Part shown: in pieces, positions 1-4,649 of the stretch
Layout: each line of letters starts with the position of its first letter
Position numbering within the stretch: the stretch's first letter is position 1
NCBI RefSeq assembly: GCF_014859565.1
Contig: NZ_JACUUA010000202.1
Location: forward strand, 1-5,650
DNA from: Marinospirillum sp.
GTDB taxonomy: Bacteria; Pseudomonadota; Gammaproteobacteria; Pseudomonadales; Halomonadaceae
Direction: 5' to 3'
Length of the DNA: 5,650 nt
The notes under the pieces: generated by a model
What the model saw: only the letters and a program-made list of their open reading frames with translations
Database searches by the model: none
What the model was told of the DNA's origin: nothing
Translations under genes and position numbers: made by a program

Positions 1-39
1 TTTCCAGGCGTGCGCCTTCGACCACTCGGCCACCTCTCC
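1..39 (-). tRNA. tRNA-Ser (anticodon GGA), 5' part only
   Basis: Read on the minus strand, the sequence begins GGAGAGG (acceptor 5' strand), then TG, then a D-arm with GCCGAGTGGTCGAAGGC, then an anticodon stem ending in CCTGGAAA. That places GGA at the anticodon, which reads UCC and UCU serine codons. The acceptor start, the D-arm and the C-TGGAAA loop are typical of bacterial class II tRNA-Ser(GGA). The rest (the anticodon stem 3' strand, long variable arm, T-arm and 3' end) lies beyond the left edge, so the variable arm that would confirm a serine tRNA cannot be seen. A strong promoter lies just upstream, so this is probably an intact gene cut only by the window boundary. Confidence 0.9.
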
Positions 40-83
40 GTTACTTGTTTTCAGATTGCTCTGTCCCTTAACAAGTGGCGCGT

Positions 84-112
84 ATAATACTGATACCTTT
101 CACAAAAGGCAA
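84..112 (-). promoter_or_regulatory. sigma70-type promoter of tRNA-Ser with GC-rich discriminator
   Basis: On the minus strand, a -35 box TTGCCT (107-112, 4/6 match to consensus) is separated by exactly 17 bases from a -10 box TATTAT (84-89, 5/6 match). The bases after the -10 are ACGCGCC, a GC-rich discriminator of the kind associated with stringently controlled stable-RNA promoters. Transcription would start near position 77, giving a leader of roughly 37 bases before the tRNA 5' end at 39. The -35 box lies only 14 bases beyond the stop codon of the upstream thioesterase gene, so the promoter fills the whole gap. Confidence 0.7.
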
Positions 113-118
113 CCCCAA

Positions 119-135
119 ACCGGGAATTAACCGGT
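119..135 (-). other. small stem-loop over the stop codon of the thioesterase gene
   Basis: On the minus strand ACCGG-TTAATTC-CCGGT forms a 5-bp GC-rich stem with a 7-base loop that contains the TAA stop codon (129-127). No uninterrupted U-run follows (the next bases are TTGGGGTTGCCTTTTG), so it is at best a weak intrinsic terminator. It may instead protect the 3' end, or be chance. It sits between the upstream operon and the tRNA promoter. Confidence 0.3.
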
Positions 136-579
136 ATGACCCAGCGCAACATAGGTGCCGGTGTAGGTAAAGGCAGTTTGTTGCTGCACAGCCTGAATAT
201 CCAACTGTAATCGGGCACGACCTTTTCTGGCAAAATCCTGCAGAAACTGCTGCCAGCCACCGGATTGCTGGCAGCGGCAATGCATTTCAAAATCCCCGGT
301 AATCGGTGCCAGAAACGCATTGGAGGATTCCTTGACCACCACCGGGCAGCGCTTTGCATGTTCATCCAGCAGCAGGGTGACGTAACACCAGCCCAGCAGG
401 GTTGCCAGTCCGGCCACACCACCACCAAAACCTGTACCTTTGTCATTCACCAAAGGAGCAAGCTCCAGCTTGAACACCAGCACCTCATCACGCCACTCCA
501 GCTTCCTGATACCCATATGTTCCGTCAGGGGTATCGCCTGTTGCAGCCAGGGCAAGAACTCATCAGCAATCGGTTGCAT
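127..579 (-). CDS. YiiD_C-family hotdog thioesterase-like protein
   Basis: This 150-residue protein resembles the hotdog-fold putative thioesterase domain found as the C-terminal half of E. coli YiiD. The diagnostic stretch is PLVNDKGTGFGGG at residues 42-54 (family pattern roughly N-x-x-GT-x-FGG), followed by a helix ending in GW at 63-64. An N-terminal helix with FLPWLQQAIP (8-17) and MGI (22-24) precedes it, as is usual for hotdog proteins. No acetyltransferase domain is fused, so it is a stand-alone version. The expected role is hydrolysis or binding of an acyl-CoA or acyl-ACP thioester in the cytoplasm; the substrate is unknown. The ATG overlaps the nitroreductase stop by one base (TAATG), and a GGAG lies 11 bases upstream at 591-594, so translational coupling is likely. 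The gene is read toward the tRNA. Family assignment is firm; enzymatic activity is inferred from the family. Confidence 0.85.
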   Translation of the reverse strand: MQPIADEFLPWLQQAIPLTEHMGIRKLEWRDEVLVFKLELAPLVNDKGTGFGGGVAGLATLLGWCYVTLLLDEHAKRCPVVVKESSNAFLAPITGDFEMHCRCQQSGGWQQFLQDFARKGRARLQLDIQAVQQQTAFTYTGTYVALGHTG

Positions 580-1136
580 TACACCCAGCGCTCCACAAAG
601 TCATCCAGTGCAAGATCCGGTAGGGGTTTACGTCGCCCGGCAGGTGTACCCAGATAAATAAAACCCACCAGCTCATCACTTTCCGCCAGTTTTAGTGCCG
701 CACGCACATGCTGATCAAAACAGACCCAGCCGGAACGCCAGATGCCAGCAAAACCTTCAGCCTCGGCAGCCAGCAGCAGTGCATGGGCAGCACAGCCTGC
801 TGATAACAACTGCTCAGAGGCGGGCACCTTGGGGTGCTGCTGAATTTTTGCCACCACAGCAATGATCATTGGTGCCCGTTGTGCCATCATACGCAGCTTG
901 TTCAGCTCTTCCACATCCGTGCTCGCATCACGTTGCTGCCGGGCTTCGGCATATATCTCACCCAGAGCGGCAAGGCCGGTGCCGGAAAACTCGATAAAAC
1001 GCCAGGGTTTGAGTCCAGCATGATCCGGTGCTCTGAGTGCTGCACGGTACATACGCTCCAGTGGCTGTCCCTGTGGATAGGGTTCAGTCAGCCGGGGATG
1101 GGAATTTCGATTCAACAATAATTCGATTGCTTGCAT
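579..1136 (-). CDS. ydjA: YdjA-like FMN-dependent nitroreductase family protein
   Basis: The protein is 185 residues, close to E. coli YdjA (183). It keeps the single-domain minimal nitroreductase layout of that subfamily. The N-terminal flavin-phosphate region has Arg10, Ser12 and Arg15 in an LLxNRxSxxRL context. APDH (36-39) is followed by KPWRF (43-47), where the family shows a similar PW motif. RAP at 87-89 precedes the strand IIAVVAK (91-97), KVP at 103-105 precedes SAGCA (112-116), and GIWRSG (131-136) and GFIYLGTP (158-165) complete the core. Such proteins are homodimers binding FMN and reducing nitro compounds, quinones or other acceptors with NAD(P)H; the physiological substrate of YdjA is not settled. 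The start is supported by a GGAG at 1144-1147, 7 bases from the ATG. It shares a TAATG junction with the thioesterase gene and is divergent from the gene at 1250. Confidence 0.9.
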   Translation of the reverse strand: MQAIELLLNRNSHPRLTEPYPQGQPLERMYRAALRAPDHAGLKPWRFIEFSGTGLAALGEIYAEARQQRDASTDVEELNKLRMMAQRAPMIIAVVAKIQQHPKVPASEQLLSAGCAAHALLLAAEAEGFAGIWRSGWVCFDQHVRAALKLAESDELVGFIYLGTPAGRRKPLPDLALDDFVERWV

Positions 1137-1249
1137 GAATTAACTCCGGTGTTGCAATTTTTAATGCCGGTTCGGTTGCTACCAGCGCTGCAGCAGCTTA
1201 ATCTTTACAGATTATTCACCAAGACCAACACCCTTGAGGAAAGCTTACC
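1137..1249. promoter_or_regulatory. divergent intergenic region between ydjA and the acidic membrane protein gene
   Basis: These 113 bases must hold the promoters for both flanking genes. I see no pair of boxes good enough to assign either one. On the minus strand AATAAT (1211-1216) matches the -10 consensus at 5/6 but lacks a decent -35. On the plus strand TTGCTA (1176-1181) is a possible -35, but the hexamer 17 bases on (TAATCT) is a poor -10. Ribosome binding sites are clear on both sides: GGAG at 1144-1147 for ydjA and GAGGA at 1236-1240 for the plus-strand gene. The region also includes the overlapping palindromes CAGCGCTG and GCTGCAGC around 1183-1194. Confidence 0.45.
1199..1214. promoter_or_regulatory. 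operator-like dyad TAATCT-N4-AGATTA
   Basis: A perfect inverted repeat with 6-bp arms (TAATCT at 1199-1204, AGATTA at 1209-1214) and a TTAC centre lies between the two divergent genes. It overlaps the best -10-like hexamer on the ydjA side (1211-1216). The AT-rich arms and lack of a following T-run argue against a terminator and fit a binding site for a dimeric regulator. No regulator gene is in the window, and one 16-base dyad could arise by chance. Confidence 0.35.
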
Positions 1250-1939
1250 ATGGTGTTATCACCCCTGGCAGTTGTATTGCTGGCTCAGTTAGGTGTCCTG
1301 CTGTTCGGGATCATCTTTTTTCAGAAGCTGCAAAAACGCCGCCTCATCAAGGAAATGGATGCACTGAAGTCATCCGGCACACACCATCAAGCACCAAAGC
1401 TATCGGCTTCTGATGATGGATTTGATCGACCCCAGGCTGAATTGTTATTAAACCGTCTTTATCAGAGCTCTCTGGACATCACCTCCGAAGCTCCGGCTGC
1501 CAGAGATGAATGCCGCAACCAGCAGCAGCTGTTACATGCACTGGCTGAGTGTCTGGATATTGAAATGAACCAGCCAGCAAGTAAGACTGCACCGTCTGCG
1601 GAAGCACCGGTAGCGGCAGCAGCAGCGACTGCAACGGCTGCCACTGCGACTGAAAGACCCGAGGCACCGGTGATTGAACCTTATGAAGAAAGCGAAATTC
1701 TTTCTCAGGAAGAACTGGATCAGGCGCTGGGTGAAACCGACGGACTGGAAGAGTTTAATCTGGATGATTTTGAAGAGCTGGAAACCAGCGACAACGCGGA
1801 TCAGGAAGATGACATCCCGTTACCCGGTGAAGAGCCGGAGCTGCCGGAAGACACCCTGCAGGCCACACTGGATAATCTGGATGACTTTGATTTCAGCGAC
1901 CTTGAGGAAGAACTCCTCAAGGACGATGACAAGAAATAA
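1250..1939 (+). CDS. uncharacterised single-pass membrane protein with acidic cytoplasmic tail
   Basis: I do not recognise this 229-residue protein as a named family. Residues 5-24 form one hydrophobic segment followed at once by KLQKRRLIK (26-34). By the positive-inside rule this suggests a short N-terminus outside and the bulk in the cytoplasm. Residues 62-105 look helical (QAELLLNRLY, QQLLHALAECL). Residues 110-134 are an Ala/Thr/Pro-rich linker with little sequence complexity. Residues 135-229 are strongly acidic and probably disordered, with short Leu/Phe motifs. Among these are ILSQEELDQAL (150-160), which resembles the FliM CheY-binding peptide, and two related copies of a D-x-L-acidic-acidic-F block (164-177 and 208-222). 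The start is well supported: GAGGA at 1236-1240 lies 9 bases before the ATG. It is the only plus-strand gene, between two minus-strand groups. An adaptor or scaffold role is only a guess. Confidence 0.8.
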   Translation: MVLSPLAVVLLAQLGVLLFGIIFFQKLQKRRLIKEMDALKSSGTHHQAPKLSASDDGFDRPQAELLLNRLYQSSLDITSEAPAARDECRNQQQLLHALAECLDIEMNQPASKTAPSAEAPVAAAAATATAATATERPEAPVIEPYEESEILSQEELDQALGETDGLEEFNLDDFEELETSDNADQEDDIPLPGEEPELPEDTLQATLDNLDDFDFSDLEEELLKDDDKK

Positions 1940-1945
1940 CCACAA

Positions 1946-1972
1946 ACGGGGTATTACTGACGTATGCCCCGT
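1946..1972. terminator. stem-loop between convergent genes, possible shared terminator
   Basis: ACGGGGTAT (1946-1954) can pair with ATGCCCCGT (1964-1972), a 9-bp stem with one G-T wobble on the plus strand and a 9-base loop. It fills the 14-base gap between the plus-strand gene ending at 1939 and yadH ending at 1954 on the minus strand. The yadH TAA lies at the stem-loop junction. In the minus direction the tail is TTGTGGTTATTTC, moderately U-rich; in the plus direction the tail is C-rich. It is therefore more convincing as a terminator for the yadGH side. A structure this close to both stops is commonly a bidirectional terminator, but the weak U-tracts lower confidence. Confidence 0.45.
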
Positions 1973-2730
1973 CCCCGCTCCAGCAGCCACAAGGCTAGTG
2001 CAAAAAACACCACAATAAACAGGCAAATGGTGCCCAGCGCTGCCCAGTGGTTAATATCTGAAACACCCAGAATGCCGTAACGGAAGGTATTCACCATATA
2101 CAGCACCGGATTAAACAGCGACACACCCTGCCAGAATTCCGGCAACAGCTGAATGGAATAAAACACCCCGCCCAGATAAGTCAGTGGTGTCAGCACAAAA
2201 GTCGGGATGATGGCAATATCATCAAACTTGCGAGCAAACAGCGCATTGATAAACCCACCGATGGCAAACAGCACTGCCGTCAGAAAAACAACCGTGATGG
2301 TCACAAACAGGTTGTGAACCGTCAGCTCGGTAAAAAACAGCGCCAGTATTGTCACAATCAGGCCGACCAGCAGCCCACGAGTGACACCCCCCAGCACATA
2401 ACCGGATAAAATCACCCAGCCCGGCACCGGTGCCACCAGTATTTCTTCCACCGATTTCTGAAACTTGCTGCTGAAGAAAGATGACGTGACATTGGCATAA
2501 CTGTTGGTGATTACGGACATCATGATCAAACCCGGCATGATGAACTGCATGTAGTTAAAGCCACCCATGTCACCGATACGGCTGCCAATCAGGTTGCCGA
2601 AAATTACAAAATACAGCGCCATAGTGATGGCGGGTGGCAACAGGGTCTGTGCCCAGATGCGGGTGAAACGCCGTACTTCCTTGATCAGAATGGTATTAAA
2701 AGCAACCCAGTAAATACGAACAGGACTCAT
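1954..2730 (-). CDS. yadH: YadH-like ABC-2 type exporter permease
   Basis: This 258-residue inner-membrane protein closely resembles E. coli YadH (256). It has the six-helix plan of ABC-2 permeases. The N-terminal amphipathic helix (KEVRRFTRIW, 17-26) leads into the first membrane span (about 28-48), then the conserved GSRIGDM (49-55) and QFIMPGLIMMSVI (62-74). A cytoplasmic segment KFQKSVEEILVAPVP (89-103) probably contacts the ATPase. Further spans follow around 106-133 and 140-165. The signature LTPLTYLGGVFYS sits at 180-192, an NPVLYM and FRYG pair near 207-220, and the last span ends in a basic RGRG tail. It should dimerise and work with the ATPase encoded immediately upstream, whose stop overlaps this ATG (TGATG). 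The exported substrate is unknown; the drug or polysaccharide roles of relatives cannot be transferred safely. Confidence 0.93.
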   Translation of the reverse strand: MSPVRIYWVAFNTILIKEVRRFTRIWAQTLLPPAITMALYFVIFGNLIGSRIGDMGGFNYMQFIMPGLIMMSVITNSYANVTSSFFSSKFQKSVEEILVAPVPGWVILSGYVLGGVTRGLLVGLIVTILALFFTELTVHNLFVTITVVFLTAVLFAIGGFINALFARKFDDIAIIPTFVLTPLTYLGGVFYSIQLLPEFWQGVSLFNPVLYMVNTFRYGILGVSDINHWAALGTICLFIVVFFALALWLLERGRGIRQ

Positions 2731-3689
2731 CAGACACTCACTTCTTCAGGTTTTTTATCGGCTTTAAAATCACTGGCGGCGGTTTTTTCCACCAGAGAGA
2801 CAAACAACTCCTCCAGCCGGTTAGCCTTGTTGCGCAGGCTCAGCACTTCAATGTCCTGCTGCAGCAAAGCAGCAAAGACCTGGCTGATGTTCTGTCCTTT
2901 TTTGACTTCCACTTCCAGCGTGGTGGCATCTCTTAAACGGGTGACAAAGTTCGGCAAGCTAGGAGTTTCTTCCAGAGGTCGCACCATATCTAGCACAAAG
3001 GTTTCACTGTTCAGCTCACCCAGCAGTGACTTCATACTGGTGTTTTTGACAATTTCACCCTGATCAATAATGGCAATGTTACGGCAGAGGTTTTCAGCTT
3101 CTTCCAGATAATGCGTGGTCAGAATGATGGTGGTGCCCTGCCGGTTGATCTCCTGCATAAAACTCCACATCGACCGACGCAGTTCAATATCCACACCCGC
3201 CGTTGGCTCATCCAGAATCAGCAGTCTGGGGTTATGCACCAGTGCACGGGCGATCATCAGGCGACGTTTCATACCACCAGAAAGCATCCGCGCCTGCTGG
3301 TGCCGCTTATCCCACAAACCCAGGTCACGCAGCAATTGTTCTGTCCTGGGTCGTGCCTGCTTTTCAGTCAATCCCTGATAACCGGCTGAGGTGAGCACGA
3401 TATCTTCAACCTTCTCAAACACACTGAAGTTGAATTCCTGCGGCACCACACCAATCATCTGTTTGGCTCTGGCAAAGTCCTCATCAATATCCACCCCAAA
3501 GATGCTGACCTTACCGGCAGATTTACGCACCAGTGAACAGACAATGCCCAGCGTGGTGGACTTGCCAGCACCGTTCGGACCCAGCAGGGCAAAAAAGTCA
3601 CCCTCCTTCACATCCAGGCTGATGCCTTTTAGAGCCACATGGCCGTTGTCATAGGTTTTTTGAAGGTTTTGTATCGAAAGTGCTTTCAT
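2730..3689 (-). CDS. yadG: YadG-like ABC transporter ATP-binding protein
   Basis: With the start I prefer, this is a 319-residue ATPase (E. coli YadG has 308). All nucleotide-binding motifs are intact: Walker A GPNGAGKST (37-45), Q-loop Gln84 in VVPQEF, signature LSGGM (136-140), Walker B LLILDE (156-161), D-loop AGVD (164-167) and switch His193. The C-terminal 100 or so residues form the extension typical of YadG, with an NKANRLEELFVSLV motif. The protein powers the YadH permease from the cytoplasmic face, and the TGATG overlap couples their translation. The reading frame stays open upstream to a GTG at 3740, adding 17 residues. I chose the ATG at 3689 because MKALSIQNLQKTY aligns with the usual N-terminus of the family. 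A GGGAG lies upstream at 3702-3706, with a rather long 12-base spacing. The longer start has no convincing ribosome binding site. Confidence 0.93.
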   Translation of the reverse strand: MKALSIQNLQKTYDNGHVALKGISLDVKEGDFFALLGPNGAGKSTTLGIVCSLVRKSAGKVSIFGVDIDEDFARAKQMIGVVPQEFNFSVFEKVEDIVLTSAGYQGLTEKQARPRTEQLLRDLGLWDKRHQQARMLSGGMKRRLMIARALVHNPRLLILDEPTAGVDIELRRSMWSFMQEINRQGTTIILTTHYLEEAENLCRNIAIIDQGEIVKNTSMKSLLGELNSETFVLDMVRPLEETPSLPNFVTRLRDATTLEVEVKKGQNISQVFAALLQQDIEVLSLRNKANRLEELFVSLVEKTAASDFKADKKPEEVSV

Positions 3690-3761
3690 ATTCAGGTATT
3701 TCTCCCATAAGTCGGCAGATTTTAACAGAAATGCAGCCACCGACCGGATGTTTCAACCCTA
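3690..3761 (-). promoter_or_regulatory. leader of yadG, possible weak internal promoter
   Basis: This 72-base gap separates rarD from yadG. On the minus strand TAAAAT (3719-3724) matches the -10 consensus at 5/6. No good -35 sits 16-18 bases upstream: the hexamer 17 bases away is CCGGTC, and TTGAAA (3751-3756) is 26 bases away. Together with the hairpin at its rarD end, the gap suggests that yadGH may be expressed partly on its own, but read-through from rarD is equally possible. A GGGAG at 3702-3706 serves as the ribosome binding site for yadG. Confidence 0.25.
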
Positions 3762-3771
3762 TCAAGGGTTG
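3754..3771 (-). terminator. perfect 7-bp hairpin at the rarD stop codon
   Basis: On the minus strand CAACCCT-TGAT-AGGGTTG forms a perfect 7-bp stem with a 4-base loop, and the loop contains the rarD stop TGA (3764-3762). The downstream bases GAAACATCCGG contain no U-run, so it is not a standard intrinsic terminator. It may be an attenuating or RNA-protecting structure between the panE-rarD and yadG-yadH pairs. Confidence 0.35.
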
Positions 3772-4649
3772 GAGACTGCTTTTATTTTGCGACGTGATTG
3801 CCACAGTCCCCACATAAACAGCAGCATGGCTGCCCAGATCAGGGCAAAGGTAATCAGGCGCTGTGGCGGATAATCTTCATTCAGGATCACCACCGCCGAA
3901 ATAAACTGCATGGTTGGATTGATGTACATGATAAAACCGACCACCGATAAATCCAGTCGTCGGGCGGCAGCGGCAAACAGCAACAGTGGTGCGGCTGTAA
4001 CGATGCCCGAAGCCACCAGTAAAGCACTTAACTCCAGCGAGCTGCCAAACGCCATGTCCATCTGTCCATGCAGCTGTATCCAGACAAGCCAGCCGATTGC
4101 CAGTGGCAACATCCACAGGGTTTCAGCCGTTAAACCATTAATACCATCCACCGGATGTTGTTTGCGTACCAGACCATAAAAGCCGAAAGTCAGCGCCAGC
4201 GACAAAGGAATCCACGGCAAACTGCCCAGACTGTACAACTCCCAGCCAACTGCCAGTGCCGCCAGCCAACCCGCAGCAGCCTGCCAGAAGTGCAGGCGTT
4301 CTTTCATCAGAATCCGTGCCAGCACCAGGCTGACTAGTGGGGTTAAAAAATAGCCCAGACTGGCTTCCATCACCCGTTTTTGACCAACAGACCAGATAAA
4401 AATCAACCAGTTGGAGGCAATCAACAAGGATGACAAAGCCAGCCAACCCAGTGCAGCCGGTTGTCGGAACAACACCAGCAGACTGGCACCTCGCCTTAAT
4501 ACCAGTGTCACCAGCAGGGTTGCCAGCAACGACCAGATTACCCGATGCACCAGCACTTCGCTGGCCGCCACCGAATTGAGCAGGCTGAAAAACAGCGGGA
4601 AACAACCCCAGATCACATAGGCTGCAATAGCCAGCCATAAACCCTGCAT
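3762..4649 (-). CDS. rarD: RarD-family EamA/DMT-type membrane transporter
   Basis: The protein is 295 residues, matching E. coli RarD (296), and reads as about ten hydrophobic segments in two EamA repeats. Family hallmarks are visible: AAYVIWGCFPLFF (9-21), HRVIWS (35-40), NWLIFIW (80-86), EASLGYFLTPL (95-105), FGFYGLVRK (155-163) and, in the second half, SGIVTAAPLLLFAAAARRLDLS followed by a YINPTMQF motif. RarD proteins are inner-membrane permeases of the drug/metabolite transporter superfamily. E. coli RarD was linked to chloramphenicol sensitivity, but a substrate is not generally known. The ATG begins directly after the TGA of the PanE-like gene with no gap. Any ribosome binding site lies inside that gene and is weak (GAG around 4658), so translational coupling is likely. 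A shorter start is not needed, since the first residues align with the family. Confidence 0.92.
   Translation of the reverse strand: MQGLWLAIAAYVIWGCFPLFFSLLNSVAASEVLVHRVIWSLLATLLVTLVLRRGASLLVLFRQPAALGWLALSSLLIASNWLIFIWSVGQKRVMEASLGYFLTPLVSLVLARILMKERLHFWQAAAGWLAALAVGWELYSLGSLPWIPLSLALTFGFYGLVRKQHPVDGINGLTAETLWMLPLAIGWLVWIQLHGQMDMAFGSSLELSALLVASGIVTAAPLLLFAAAARRLDLSVVGFIMYINPTMQFISAVVILNEDYPPQRLITFALIWAAMLLFMWGLWQSRRKIKAVSNP

Noticed and set aside
83..88. Perfect TATAAT on the plus strand
   Set aside because: No -35-like hexamer lies 16-18 bases upstream, and only antisense of the thioesterase gene lies downstream. The overlapping minus-strand TATTAT has a -35 at 17 bases and a tRNA to drive, so the plus-strand match is a by-product.
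265..657. Open frame on the plus strand, 130 codons
   Set aside because: It lies antisense to the well-identified thioesterase and nitroreductase genes, has no ribosome site, and its product shows no recognisable pattern.
1605..1652. GCA/GCG/GCN-rich stretch as a possible microsatellite
   Set aside because: Codons are mixed and the units imperfect. It encodes an Ala/Thr linker in frame, which explains the composition without invoking a true tandem repeat.
1919..1936. KDDDKK at the C-terminus, resembling an enteropeptidase site
   Set aside because: It is a natural continuation of an acidic tail with terminal lysines. The enteropeptidase site is DDDDK, and the similarity has no biological meaning here.
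1674..2018. Second plus-strand frame overlapping the end of the acidic protein gene
   Set aside because: It is a +1 shadow of the acidic-rich coding sequence, lacks a ribosome site and runs through the convergent hairpin into antisense of yadH.
4138..4638. 166-codon minus-strand frame inside rarD
   Set aside because: It is an alternate-frame shadow of rarD, which is fully supported by family motifs across its length. The product looks like Gly/Cys-rich out-of-frame translation.
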